Source: Micavibrio_A sp041655955 (GTDB taxonomy: Bacteria; Pseudomonadota; Alphaproteobacteria; Micavibrionales; Micavibrionaceae). Taken from it: a DNA stretch of 64,000 nt. The stretch covers positions 1 to 64,000 of the forward strand of contig JBBAEN010000001.1 of assembly GCA_041655955.1 (NCBI GenBank). Reading direction: 5' to 3'. Below the pieces are notes generated by a model that was given only the letters and a program-made list of their open reading frames with translations, did not search any database and was not told where the DNA came from. The translations under genes and the position numbers were made by a program. Shown piece by piece: positions 31,824 to 40,846 of this stretch (positions are counted from its first letter, which is position 1; each line of letters starts with the position of its first letter).

Positions 31824-34694
31824 ATGTCCGAGAATCTTTCTTTTCTAACCGGTGTGAATTCAGAGTATATCGCCCATCTTTATTCCAGTTTTCTAAAAAA
31901 TCCGGGGAGCGTCGATCCCAGCTGGAAAGAGTTCTTTAAAGGTTTGGACGATCGCGAGGTCGGCCTGTTGCGCGAATTGCACGGCGCGAGCTGGACGCCC
32001 GCGGAAAACCGCCGCGATCAGAACGGATTCCAGAATATCGAACCCGCCAACAGCAACGCCAACACGCACGGGGCCGATGCATTGGGCGCGTCCGCCGATG
32101 CGAGGGCGGCGGCGCTGGATTCCATCCGCGCGCTACAGCTTATCCGCGCTTACCGCGCCCGCGGCCATTTGATCGCCAATCTTGACCCGCTCGGCCTGAA
32201 GCCGGTTGATTATCACCCCGAGCTTGAACCCGCCCATTACGGCTTTGCCGAGGAGGATATGGACAGGACGATCTTCATCAACGGCGTTCTCGGTATGGAA
32301 TATGCGACGCTGGGGGAGATTATCGCCGCCCTGAAGGAAACCTATTGCGGCACGATCGGCGTCGAGTTCCTGCACCTGACGGATCCGGATGAAAAATCGT
32401 GGATTCAGGAACGCATCGAGGCGCCGCGCAACCACACGGAATTTACCGTCAACGGCAAGCGCGCTATTTTGCAGCGCCTGGTCGCGGCGGAATGTTTTGA
32501 AAAGTTTCTTCATACCAAATATGTCGGGACGAAACGCTTTGGCCTCGATGGCGGGGAATCACTTATCCCTTGCATCGAGCAAATTATGAAGCGCGGCGGC
32601 CAGCTCGGCATGAAGGAAATCGTCGTCGGCATGGCGCACCGCGGCAGGCTCAACGTGCTGACCAACGTGATGGGCAAGCCTTTTACGGCGGTCTTTTCAG
32701 AATTTCAGGGACAGTCCGCCGTGCCGGATGACGTTCTCGGCTCAGGCGATGTGAAATACCATCTCGGCACCTCGTCCGATCGTGATTTTGACGGCAATTC
32801 CATCCATCTTTCCCTGAATGCGAACCCGTCGCATCTTGAGTTCGTCAACCCCGTCGTCGTCGGCAAGGTGCGGGCGAAGCAGGTTCAGCGCGGCGATGCA
32901 GAGGGCACGCAAGTCCTGCCGCTTCTTCTCCACGGCGACGCGGCATTCGCGGGGCAGGGCGTTATCCCGGAAACATTGATGATGTCCGAATTGCCCGGCT
33001 ACCGCGTCGGCGGGACGATCCATATCGTCATCAACAACCAGATTGGTTTTACGACGACGCCGAAGTTCGGACGATCCGGCCCTTATTGCACCGATGTCGC
33101 CAAAATGCTTGCAGCGCCGATCTTCCACGTCAATGGCGACGATCCGGAAGCGGTCGTCCATGTCGCGCGCATCGCGACGGAATTCCGCCAGACCTTTAAA
33201 AAGGACGTTGTCATCGACATGTTCTGTTACCGCCGCTTCGGCCATAATGAAGGGGACGAGCCGGCCTTTACGCAGCCCTTGATGTACCAGAAAATCAAAA
33301 CCCAGCCGACGACGCGCGAGCTTTACATGGCGCAGCTTGCCCGTGAAGACATTATTGCCGGTGACGAAGGTCAGGCGATGGTCGATGAGTTCATGACCTA
33401 TCTTGACGAAGCGTTCGAGGCGACGAAGAGTTATAAGCCCAACAAGGCGGACTATCTCGAAGGCAAATGGAGCGGGATGAAGGTTGCCTATGGCGATGAC
33501 CGCCGCGGCGAAACGGCAGTGCCTGCCCCGCGTTTGCAAGAAGTCGGAAAAACGCTGACGACCCTGCCGGGAAGCTTTACGGCGAACCCGAAAATCGTCC
33601 GGTTGCTGAATGCCAAAAAGAAGATGTTTGAAGACGGCGAGGGCATCGACTGGGCGACGGCGGAAGCACTGGCCTTCGGCACGCTTCTTCAGGACGGCTA
33701 TGCCGTACGCCTGTCCGGGCAGGATGTCGGGCGCGGGACATTCTCCCACCGCCATGCGATTTTGTACGATCAAACGAACGAGGATAAATATATCGCGCTT
33801 CAACATATCGGCGAAAGCCAGCCGCGTTTTGAAGTGCATGACTCGCCGCTTTCTGAAATGGCCGTCCTCGGTTTTGAATATGGCTATACGCTGGCCGAAC
33901 CGCGCACGCTCACTCTTTGGGAGGCGCAGTTCGGCGATTTCGTCAACGGCGCGCAAGTGATGATCGACCAGTTTATCTGCTCCGCCGAATCCAAATGGCT
34001 GCGCATGTCGGGCCTTGTCATGCTCCTCCCGCACGGGATGGAAGGGCAGGGGCCGGAACACTCCTCCGCGCGGCCCGAAAGATTCCTCCAACTTTGCGCG
34101 GAAGATAACTGGCAGATCGCGAACTGCACGACGCCGGCCAGCTATTTCCACATTCTGCGCCGCCAGATGTGCCGCGATTTCAGGAAGCCTTTGGTGATTA
34201 TGACGCCGAAATCCCTGTTGCGTCATAAGCTGGCTGTGTCCGGCTTGTCGGAATTTGCGGAAGGGACGAGCTTCCACCGTTTATTGTGGGATAGCGATCG
34301 CGACACTCTTGCAAGACCGGATAAAATCAAACGCGTTATTCTTTGCACGGGCAAGGTTTATTACGACCTGTTGCAAGAGCGCCGCGAAAGGAAGATCGAC
34401 GATATAACAATCGTTCGTATCGAGCAGCTTTATCCGTTCCCGCATAAGGCAGTTGCCGAAGAGCTGGCCCGTTATCCGAACGCCGAAATTATCTGGTGTC
34501 AGGAAGAGCCGCAAAATCAGGGCTATTGGCACTTCGTCGATCGCCGCATCGAGGCCGCGCTTTCCGAGATTAAGCACAAGGCCGCCCGCCCGCGATATGT
34601 GGGCCGGATTGACGCCGCCGCCCCCGCAACGGGCCTTTTGGGCCGCCATCAGGCGGAGCAGGCGAAGCTGGTTGATGAGGCATTAACCCTTTAA
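31824..34694 (+). CDS. sucA: 2-oxoglutarate dehydrogenase E1 component
   Basis: Thiamine-diphosphate-dependent E1 subunit that decarboxylates 2-oxoglutarate and transfers succinyl to the lipoyl group of SucB. The 956 residues show the SucB-binding N-terminus (SEYIAHLYSSFLKNPGSVDP), LQLIRAYRARGHLIANLDPL, MAHRGRLNVLTNVMGKPF, LHGDAAFAGQGVIPETL, the ThDP motif region HVNGDDPEAVVHVARIATEF with RRFGHNEGDEPAFTQPLMY, and RHAILYDQ. Canonical in length. Followed by a terminator, and separated from sucB by two unrelated genes. Confidence 0.97.
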   Translation: MSENLSFLTGVNSEYIAHLYSSFLKNPGSVDPSWKEFFKGLDDREVGLLRELHGASWTPAENRRDQNGFQNIEPANSNANTHGADALGASADARAAALDSIRALQLIRAYRARGHLIANLDPLGLKPVDYHPELEPAHYGFAEEDMDRTIFINGVLGMEYATLGEIIAALKETYCGTIGVEFLHLTDPDEKSWIQERIEAPRNHTEFTVNGKRAILQRLVAAECFEKFLHTKYVGTKRFGLDGGESLIPCIEQIMKRGGQLGMKEIVVGMAHRGRLNVLTNVMGKPFTAVFSEFQGQSAVPDDVLGSGDVKYHLGTSSDRDFDGNSIHLSLNANPSHLEFVNPVVVGKVRAKQVQRGDAEGTQVLPLLLHGDAAFAGQGVIPETLMMSELPGYRVGGTIHIVINNQIGFTTTPKFGRSGPYCTDVAKMLAAPIFHVNGDDPEAVVHVARIATEFRQTFKKDVVIDMFCYRRFGHNEGDEPAFTQPLMYQKIKTQPTTRELYMAQLAREDIIAGDEGQAMVDEFMTYLDEAFEATKSYKPNKADYLEGKWSGMKVAYGDDRRGETAVPAPRLQEVGKTLTTLPGSFTANPKIVRLLNAKKKMFEDGEGIDWATAEALAFGTLLQDGYAVRLSGQDVGRGTFSHRHAILYDQTNEDKYIALQHIGESQPRFEVHDSPLSEMAVLGFEYGYTLAEPRTLTLWEAQFGDFVNGAQVMIDQFICSAESKWLRMSGLVMLLPHGMEGQGPEHSSARPERFLQLCAEDNWQIANCTTPASYFHILRRQMCRDFRKPLVIMTPKSLLRHKLAVSGLSEFAEGTSFHRLLWDSDRDTLARPDKIKRVILCTGKVYYDLLQERRERKIDDITIVRIEQLYPFPHKAVAEELARYPNAEIIWCQEEPQNQGYWHFVDRRIEAALSEIKHKAARPRYVGRIDAAAPATGLLGRHQAEQAKLVDEALTL

Positions 34695-34723
34695 ATACAA
34701 AGGGATATAGATATTTAGTTGTG

Positions 34724-34764
34724 CTGGCGGCCCTGTTTTGTATAGTGCCGCCAGTTCTTTTTTA
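34724..34764 (+). terminator. Terminator of sucA
   Basis: Stem CTGGCGGC/GCCGCCAG with a 15-nt loop followed by TTCTTTTTT, 30 nt after the sucA stop. It falls directly in front of the next gene, whose leader it overlaps, so some read-through is possible. Confidence 0.65.
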
Positions 34765-34782
34765 TTGTTATGGAGTTTCGAG

Positions 34783-35514
34783 ATGAAATCATTTGGCGGC
34801 CAGCACACCCACATCATTCAGGAAACAGGTGCGGATTCCATTTTAAAGGCGCTGAAGGCGCGGGGCATCAAGGCAGGGCATTTCAATAACGGCACTTTTA
34901 TGCTGCCGGAAGAAAAGCTTGTCCCCGCATTCCTGTCCGCCTTCAAACGGGTTGTCGATTTGCGCAATGACAATGAAACGCCTTTGATTGTCGCGATCAA
35001 TTCGGACAAAAGCATGCTCGCTTCCTATCAGGGCAAGGAAAACGAACAGGATTTGATCCGCGGCCTTGTTCCCCAGCAACAGCGCGCGGAAATGGTCGTG
35101 TCCATATTGTCCGCCCTTTGGCCGGAGCGTGACGCCGCCGCTATTTTCTATGATGAGGATACGCCTTATGCGCTTTATAGCGGCCTGCATGGCGGAGGCT
35201 TCGGCCTCAAAAGCCTGCATAAGGTAGGGTATGGCACAAACCCGTCGGACAAGCCTATTATCGGCGCGGAATTTTTTGACTGGGTTTATGCATGCCCGCT
35301 CTATAACGATGAAAGACCCGTCATGCACAAAGAAACGCGCAATGCCCAGCCGGCGGATCGCCAGCCGGATCTGGTCGAAAGATTGACGGATGAAACAGGC
35401 CCGCATGGAAAGCCTTATATTACGGCGGGCGGTAAGCTGCTGTTTCCGGTTCCGCCGGCTTTGCAAAAATACGCACCGGTTGCGGAAGATGGGCCGAGGC
35501 CGGAAGCGCCGTAA
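34783..35514 (+). CDS. Degenerate cytidylyltransferase-like protein
   Basis: About 243 residues from ATG 34783 (GGAG upstream); the longer frame to 34738 runs through the terminator hairpin. The middle follows the pattern of the HldE/RfaE adenylyltransferase domain: LIVAINSDKSM (compare VGVNSDxSV), then QQRAEMVVSILSALWPERDA, IFYDEDTPYAL, and LHKVGYGTNPSDKPIIGAE (compare KGGDY..IVGAE). The N-terminal nucleotide-binding HxGH, however, is not visible; a GHFNNGTF stretch takes its place. It may be inactive or use a different substrate. No sugar kinase domain is fused. Confidence 0.55.
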   Translation: MKSFGGQHTHIIQETGADSILKALKARGIKAGHFNNGTFMLPEEKLVPAFLSAFKRVVDLRNDNETPLIVAINSDKSMLASYQGKENEQDLIRGLVPQQQRAEMVVSILSALWPERDAAAIFYDEDTPYALYSGLHGGGFGLKSLHKVGYGTNPSDKPIIGAEFFDWVYACPLYNDERPVMHKETRNAQPADRQPDLVERLTDETGPHGKPYITAGGKLLFPVPPALQKYAPVAEDGPRPEAP

Positions 35515-35553
35515 TGCTAATGCCGCTTGGCTGAACCATCCATATATCCAAAG

Positions 35554-35577
35554 CCGCCCTTCAGGGGCGGTTTTTTT
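35554..35577 (+). terminator. Terminator of the nucleotidyltransferase-like gene
   Basis: Stem CCGCCC/GGGCGG with a 5-nt loop followed by seven T, 40 nt after the stop codon. Confidence 0.85.
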
Positions 35578-35615
35578 GTATGGAAAAACCATCCGGCCTC
35601 TGGCAAAACAGGGGC

Positions 35616-36611
35616 ATGAGTTCAGTCACGATGTGGAAAGCCCGTTTTATCGCGGAGGACGGCACGGAACATGATGTTCAGGTGCCGGGGATGGAGCTTG
35701 GCAAGGGCGCGGCCTATTACAGCGAACAGTTTCATAAGGGAAGACTGTGCTGCGCCTATTGCGACGCGGGCGTGCATTATAATGGCGGCTCCCCGTCCAT
35801 ATTGGGAAGCAGCAGTAACGGGCGTCCGCCGCATTTCGTAACCAATGGCGGCGCGAGCCATGAGAATTGCCTCTGGCCTTTACGCAAATCTTTTGGTGCC
35901 GAAAGCGCGATTGATCCGGAGAAAGGCTACCGCATCCATGTAAACACGCAAAGTTATAGCGAGCTGTTCAACGAACCCGCCGGCGCCTATCACAAAGGCA
36001 AAATCGCCGATGCGCGGCTTCGTGGCATGGAAATGCTTTCCGTCCATTCGGCGCAGGATTTTGTAACGCTTTTGCAAAAAGGCGAATATGACCGCATCAA
36101 TAAATCGGTGGCTATTTTTCGCAACAAGGTGATTGAGTGGGATAAATTCTGCATCCATCAAGGCAAGATGGCACGTTATTTTGAATTGCTTGAAAGGCTT
36201 CAGGCCCGCGCGAAAGACGAGCCTTTGCCATTCTGCCTGATAGAGCTGACGACCGAAAAGCGCCACAGCTTTCGCGGCTATGGGCGGCAAAGGGTTCCCA
36301 TGAAGGATATTGTCATGGCCGAGCGGGACGGGCAGGGCCGCACCCAGCGCATCAGCCCCGCGGTTTATATCCGCAACCGCGACAATATGATTGTGATGGA
36401 CGCCTTTGGCGGGCGGGAGGGCAGCTATTTTGTCCTGGGACAGGTGCAGTATAAAAAGAACGCGCTGGACAAGGTTGTTTTCCACAATCTCAATATTACC
36501 GTAATCCATGCGCAGCAGGTCGTGCCCGTCAATACTGCCGAAATCGCCGAAAAGGGCAGGAAGCACACGAAAAGGCGGGTTCTTCCTTCGGAAAACGGCC
36601 CTTCTTTATAA
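35616..36611 (+). CDS. Protein with a CoiA-like zinc-finger pattern
   Basis: The 331 residues from ATG 35616 (AGGGG just upstream; the frame from 35580 lacks a site) begin MSSVTMWKARFIAEDG. The segment CCAYCDAGVHYNGG, then PPHFVTNGGASHENCLWPL, gives CxxC...HF...HxxC, the arrangement of the zinc finger at the start of CoiA-like proteins. The remainder is mixed, with KGYRIHVNTQSYSELFNEP, and no clear nuclease motif was seen. Soluble, no signal peptide. It lies between the nucleotidyltransferase-like gene and sucB, on the same strand, after a terminator. Function unknown; nucleic-acid binding is conjecture. Confidence 0.6.
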   Translation: MSSVTMWKARFIAEDGTEHDVQVPGMELGKGAAYYSEQFHKGRLCCAYCDAGVHYNGGSPSILGSSSNGRPPHFVTNGGASHENCLWPLRKSFGAESAIDPEKGYRIHVNTQSYSELFNEPAGAYHKGKIADARLRGMEMLSVHSAQDFVTLLQKGEYDRINKSVAIFRNKVIEWDKFCIHQGKMARYFELLERLQARAKDEPLPFCLIELTTEKRHSFRGYGRQRVPMKDIVMAERDGQGRTQRISPAVYIRNRDNMIVMDAFGGREGSYFVLGQVQYKKNALDKVVFHNLNITVIHAQQVVPVNTAEIAEKGRKHTKRRVLPSENGPSL

Positions 36612-36631
36612 GCATAAACCCGCCTAGTCCC

Positions 36632-36660
36632 TTGACCTTGCGCGCACTTCGCGCCATGTT
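36632..36660 (+). promoter_or_regulatory. Weak promoter candidate for sucB
   Basis: TTGACC (36632-36637) and CATGTT (36655-36660) with 17-nt spacing. The -10 is poor. A GCGCG/CGCGC inverted repeat lies in the spacer. Confidence 0.25.
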
Positions 36661-36699
36661 AGGCCAAAGAAAAACCAACGCCCAATCACAGAGAAAACG

Positions 36700-37995
36700 A
36701 TGGCTGAAATCAAAGTCCCCACCCTTGGCGAATCCGTATCCGAAGCAACCGTTGCCAAATGGCTTAAAAAAGAGGGCGACGCCGTCGCGGTCGATGAAAC
36801 GATTGTTGAGCTGGAAACGGACAAGGTGACGCTGGAAGTCAACGCTCCCGCCGCCGGGGTCATTGCGCGCATTATCGCGCAGGAAGGCTCCAATGTGGGC
36901 GTCGGCGCTATTCTGGGTGAAATCGGCGCAGCTTCCGGCGCTAATGACGGCGCAGGCGGCGCACAGCATGATCCGGTTGCACCCGCGCCCGCCGCGCCGG
37001 TTCCCGCTGTCGCGACACAGCCCGCCCCGACGCCGGACACCGCCCGGCAGGGGGGCGCGGAAGGCGGCCACGGCCCCGCCGCGAACAAGATGATGGCGGA
37101 TAATAATATCAACCCCGCCGATGTTCCGGCAACGGGCCGCGATGGCCGCATTACCAAGGGCGACGTCATCAGCCATATCGAAGGCGGCGCGGCAACCGCC
37201 CCGGCGCAGGCCCCGGCCCCCGTAAAACAATCGCCGCCGCCGATGGGAACGCCTGCCGGCTCGGCTTCTCACGGCCCTTCCGCCGCAACAGGCCCCCGCG
37301 AAGAGCGTGTCCGCATGACGCGGCTGCGCCAGTCCATCGCCAGACGTTTGAAAGAAGCACAAAATACGGCTGCCATGCTGACCACTTTTAACGAGGTGGA
37401 TATGTCGAATGTGATGGCCATGCGCACGCAATATAAAGATGCGTTTGAAAAGAAATATAAGGTAAAGCTCGGCTTTATGTCCTTCTTCGTGAAGGCTGCG
37501 GTGAACGCGCTGAAAGAATTCCCCGCTGTGAATGCGGAAATAGACGGCGATGAAATCGTCTATAAAAACTATTACGATATCGGCGTCGCCGTTTCCACGC
37601 CGCAAGGGCTTGTCGTTCCTGTCGTGAGGGATTGCGATTCCAAAAACATGGCGCAAATCGAGAAAGACATTGCGGATGTGGGCCTGCGCGCCCGCGACGG
37701 AAAGCTGACCATGGACGAAATGAAGGGCGGAACCTTCACCATCACCAATGGCGGCATTTTCGGGTCGATGCTGTCCACGCCGATTTTGAACGCGCCGCAA
37801 AGCGCTATTCTCGGCATGCATAACATCGTCCAGCGTCCGGTCGTGATGCCTGACGGTTCCATAGAGGCGCGTCCGATCATGTATCTGGCGCTATCCTATG
37901 ACCACCGCATTATTGACGGGAAAGAGGCCGTAAGCTTCCTCGTCCGCATCAAGCAGGCGATGGAAGATCCGCAGCGGCTCGTGCTTGAAGTATGA
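36700..37995 (+). CDS. sucB: Dihydrolipoyllysine succinyltransferase (2-oxoglutarate dehydrogenase E2)
   Basis: Core of the 2-oxoglutarate dehydrogenase complex. The 431 residues have an N-terminal lipoyl domain with the lipoylated lysine in ELETDKVTLEVNAPAAG, an Ala/Pro-rich linker, the peripheral subunit-binding domain (ANKMMADNNINPADVPATGR), a second linker, and the catalytic domain with YYDIGVAVSTPQGLVVPVVR, FTITNGGIFGS and the HxxxDG motif in YDHRIIDGKEAVSFL. Canonical. Followed by a terminator; sucA is about 2 kb upstream and lpd about 4 kb downstream. Confidence 0.97.
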   Translation: MAEIKVPTLGESVSEATVAKWLKKEGDAVAVDETIVELETDKVTLEVNAPAAGVIARIIAQEGSNVGVGAILGEIGAASGANDGAGGAQHDPVAPAPAAPVPAVATQPAPTPDTARQGGAEGGHGPAANKMMADNNINPADVPATGRDGRITKGDVISHIEGGAATAPAQAPAPVKQSPPPMGTPAGSASHGPSAATGPREERVRMTRLRQSIARRLKEAQNTAAMLTTFNEVDMSNVMAMRTQYKDAFEKKYKVKLGFMSFFVKAAVNALKEFPAVNAEIDGDEIVYKNYYDIGVAVSTPQGLVVPVVRDCDSKNMAQIEKDIADVGLRARDGKLTMDEMKGGTFTITNGGIFGSMLSTPILNAPQSAILGMHNIVQRPVVMPDGSIEARPIMYLALSYDHRIIDGKEAVSFLVRIKQAMEDPQRLVLEV

Positions 37996-38007
37996 TGAAC
38001 AACAAAA

Positions 38008-38036
38008 ACCCCGCTTTTTTGAAGGCGGGGTTTTTT
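38008..38036. terminator. Bidirectional terminator after sucB
   Basis: Stem ACCCCGC/GCGGGGT with a 10-nt loop; six T follow on the plus strand and, reading the other way, a T run follows for the minus-strand gene at 38087. It serves convergent genes. Confidence 0.85.
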
Positions 38037-38086
38037 CTGGCCGTGTTTTGCGTTTTATTTCGCGCTATTGATTGATACGGGCGATA

Positions 38087-38773
38087 TCAAGGGGTCATCC
38101 CGCCTGGCCCCGGCCCGGCCTGCTCAGGGGCTTGTCCTTGTTGCAATGCTTGTTTGATAAGGCCGATGTCGCGCGCCATTTGCGTTCCGGCGGCAAGATC
38201 GCGCGCAAAATAGCAATCAGTTTGTTCCGTTTCCTTGGTTCGCGGCATTTCGCAAACGCGGTCGCTCATGGCGTTATAGGTTGCGGCAAGAGGACGGCTT
38301 TCTATATTGCTCGTGCGACGGTAGGAATTCATCCTATCATGGTAATAAAGATATTCATATTTAAGATCATCATCGCTTTTAGAAGCAAAATCCGTTGCAA
38401 CATTCTTTAGATAAAATGAAGCGCGGTCTTGTAGGGTTTCAGGGGACGGGGCGCCTTCTAAAACCGCTTCCGGCCCTTGATGATAGATGAAATAGAGGCC
38501 GTTTGAATCTTCTACAATCCGGCCCTTACCATCGGGAGAGTTTTTGCGCATATGTTGCACGGCGGAAATAGTGTACTGGTTTTCCTCGGCAATAAGTTCG
38601 TCCATATACGTTGCGAGCATGTTGATTTGATGCCGGGACGGTGGGGAAGGAGGCTCTATCTCCGTTTCTTGCGCGGGCTCTAAAAGGGTCGCGGCAACCC
38701 CAATGATTCCGGCTCCGGCGATGACCGGCGTGGAAAAGCGCATCCAGCGGGCTTTTACGGTAGTGTTTTGCAT
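38087..38773 (-). CDS. Hypothetical single-pass membrane protein
   Basis: About 228 residues from ATG 38773 (GGAG 6 nt upstream; a second ATG lies 12 nt earlier). A basic N-terminus MQNTTVKARWMRFSTPV is followed by one hydrophobic helix (IAGAGIIGVAATLLEP), then a charged region of helices with two cysteines (VCEMPRTKETEQTDCYF) and a Gln/Pro/Gly-rich end. The body is probably periplasmic. No family recognised. Confidence 0.6.
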   Translation of the reverse strand: MQNTTVKARWMRFSTPVIAGAGIIGVAATLLEPAQETEIEPPSPPSRHQINMLATYMDELIAEENQYTISAVQHMRKNSPDGKGRIVEDSNGLYFIYHQGPEAVLEGAPSPETLQDRASFYLKNVATDFASKSDDDLKYEYLYYHDRMNSYRRTSNIESRPLAATYNAMSDRVCEMPRTKETEQTDCYFARDLAAGTQMARDIGLIKQALQQGQAPEQAGPGPGGMTP

Positions 38774-38878
38774 ATATTGCTCCATCCTCTTTTACGGTGT
38801 GGGGAGGTTAAGATAGATTTAAGATTATGTCAATTAAAACTTTATTAAGAAAGTGGTGTCTTCGTAACGATTTGATAT

Positions 38879-39835
38879 CTAATGATATTCTATGATGCCT
38901 GCCTGTGAGAGCTGCTGCATCGCCGTGAAGGAGGCGGCATCGCGGGCCTTTTTAATATCGCCGATCGTAATCCGCTTGATTCCGGCGCCGGCAAGATTGA
39001 CCTGTTCGCGGCTGGTTGGTACATGGGCCGAAAAAATATAGCCGTCGACGGGCTTTAAACCTTTCCGCGCCATGAACATGAGGAGGCGGTTCACCGGTTC
39101 TTGAAAAAGGCTGTATTTTTCTTCTTTCAGTTCCGCCGCCGCGATGTCTTGCGGGTCGTTCATGGTAAAGCCGGTGACGGCGTGGCTGCGCATGATGATG
39201 GAATAAAAGGCCCCATTCTGATCCCCTGCGATGGCAACTGCGAATTTCCTTTGATCATGCCGCGCAAAAGCCGCGGCGATAAGCTGTTTGAAAACGGCTT
39301 CATCCGGCTTTTCGATGGGTTCGCACTGGGCGGGGCTGTCGTCGATTGGGGCATAATTTTGCGGCGGTTCAAAAATAGAAGAAAGCCTGCGGTCTTTGCG
39401 CCACAGCTCGTAAACGGCTATCCCCGCTTTTTCGCAAATACGCATCGACATTGTATCGAAATGACCGCCGCGGCGCTGAAAGAAATCCTTATCGAACCCT
39501 TTATGGTCGATATAGATGGCCTTGATGCCCGCCCCGGCGATATTTTTTGCGCAGTTGGGGCAAAAAGGATCGGTGATGGCAAGACTCGCGCCCCCCGTCG
39601 CAAAGGGAGCATGGAGGATGCAGGCTGTTTCCGCATGCACCGTTCCGGAAGAATTGCCGATGCTGGTTTCAGGCCCGAAAGCGGCCATAACGGGTTCCGG
39701 CCAGTAATTGGTGCGGGAGAGGCCGCGCCCGTCTTCGAAAAACAGCGAGGCTGCGATCTTGTTATGCGGGTGTTCGCTCTGGCCGACAATATTGACGGCT
39801 TCTTGCATGGCATCGAACGGATTAGCAAAAGCCAT
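38879..39835 (-). CDS. Tandem cytidine-deaminase-like protein with a degenerate second domain
   Basis: Zinc-dependent deaminase-fold protein of 318 residues. The first domain has the full set: HAE in GTVHAETACIL and CPNC in ITDPFCPNCAKN, then AGAGIKAIYID. The second half repeats the layout (KFAVAIAGDQNGAF; FQEPVNRLLMF; YIFSAHVPTSREQVN; LAGAGIKRITIGD), but HAE has become QEP and PCxxC has become PTSRE, so zinc cannot be bound. An active plus a pseudo-catalytic domain is known for other deaminases. The PfkB kinase lies 12 nt upstream, so the pair is probably one operon for nucleoside or nucleotide salvage. Substrate unknown. Confidence 0.7.
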   Translation of the reverse strand: MAFANPFDAMQEAVNIVGQSEHPHNKIAASLFFEDGRGLSRTNYWPEPVMAAFGPETSIGNSSGTVHAETACILHAPFATGGASLAITDPFCPNCAKNIAGAGIKAIYIDHKGFDKDFFQRRGGHFDTMSMRICEKAGIAVYELWRKDRRLSSIFEPPQNYAPIDDSPAQCEPIEKPDEAVFKQLIAAAFARHDQRKFAVAIAGDQNGAFYSIIMRSHAVTGFTMNDPQDIAAAELKEEKYSLFQEPVNRLLMFMARKGLKPVDGYIFSAHVPTSREQVNLAGAGIKRITIGDIKKARDAASFTAMQQLSQAGIIEYH

Positions 39836-39847
39836 GATGCGGCCTTC

Positions 39848-40825
39848 CTAAATTTGTTGCAGGAACTTCTTGAAATCTTCTTCGGGCCGCGCGCCGGGAT
39901 AGGTGATGATTGAGGCCGCGCAAAGATGGCCGAGCCGTGCCGCTTTCTCCATACCCATAGCATGGGCCAGGCCATAGAGATAGCCGCCCGCAAAAGCGTC
40001 GCCCGCGCCGTTTGTGTCCGTCACGGGGCGCTGCGGCTTTGCCGCGGGGACGTTTACCAGCGTCTTTTCATCGAAGACATAAACGCCTTGCTCCCCCGCG
40101 GTAACCGCGCCGGCCTTGAAGATCGTTTGTATATGTTTCAGGGCTTCATCCGTTTGCGCCGTCCGGGCGATGTAGTGCAGTTCCTGTTCGTTGCATAAAA
40201 TCATGTCGGATGCGGCGATGACGGCCTCGACCGCATCGGGGTAATTGCGCAGGATTGAAATATCGCTTGGCGAAAATACGACCGTATGACCGGCGGCATG
40301 CGCCATTTCAGCCGCTTTCAGGAATGTTTCCTTGCCTTTGCGGGCATTGAGCGCATAGCCGTCCAGATACATGAAACGCGAGCGGCTGATGGCGTCCTCG
40401 TCGAGATCGGCGATGGAAAGATCTTCCTGTACGCCGTAATAGGAGGCGAATGTCCGCTCCGTGTCCGGCGTGATAAGGGCGAAAACGCGGGTCGAGCCTG
40501 CGCCCGGCGTCGTGTCCGGCACGCCGGTATAATGGATATTGCAGGCTTCCATATCCTTGAGGAACAGCTCCCCCACGGCATCTTTGGCGACACGCCCGAT
40601 AAAGGAAGCCTTCCCGCCGAGATTGGTGATGATGGCCGCCGTGTTCGCGCCGCATCCGCCGGGAATATATTTTGGGGAGGGGAGGGCCGCTTCAAGCGCG
40701 TCCGCCGCCTGCAGGTCGAGATAGGAACAGATGCTTTTGGGGAAATTCCATTGCTGCAAAAAAGCGTCATCGACATTGGCGACAATGTCGATGCAGGAAT
40801 TACCGAGGCCGCAAAAATCAAACAT
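39848..40825 (-). CDS. PfkB family carbohydrate/nucleoside kinase (adenosine kinase-like)
   Basis: Ribokinase-fold kinase of 325 residues with GLGNSCIDIVANVDD at the N-terminus, GGCGANTAAIITNLGGKASF, GVPDTTPGAGSTRVFALITP and the C-terminal anion hole DTNGAGDAFAGGYLYGLA with the catalytic aspartate. The substrate is not set by motifs; alphaproteobacterial proteins of this shape are often annotated adenosine kinase. The deaminase-like gene follows 12 nt downstream and the unknown gene 40847 precedes it by 21 nt, so the three may form one unit. Confidence 0.85.
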   Translation of the reverse strand: MFDFCGLGNSCIDIVANVDDAFLQQWNFPKSICSYLDLQAADALEAALPSPKYIPGGCGANTAAIITNLGGKASFIGRVAKDAVGELFLKDMEACNIHYTGVPDTTPGAGSTRVFALITPDTERTFASYYGVQEDLSIADLDEDAISRSRFMYLDGYALNARKGKETFLKAAEMAHAAGHTVVFSPSDISILRNYPDAVEAVIAASDMILCNEQELHYIARTAQTDEALKHIQTIFKAGAVTAGEQGVYVFDEKTLVNVPAAKPQRPVTDTNGAGDAFAGGYLYGLAHAMGMEKAARLGHLCAASIITYPGARPEEDFKKFLQQI

Positions 40826-40846
40826 GACGCCAGCTTAGAACGATTA

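Noticed and set aside
32742..34277. A 511-codon open frame on the minus strand
   Set aside because: Antisense shadow of sucA.
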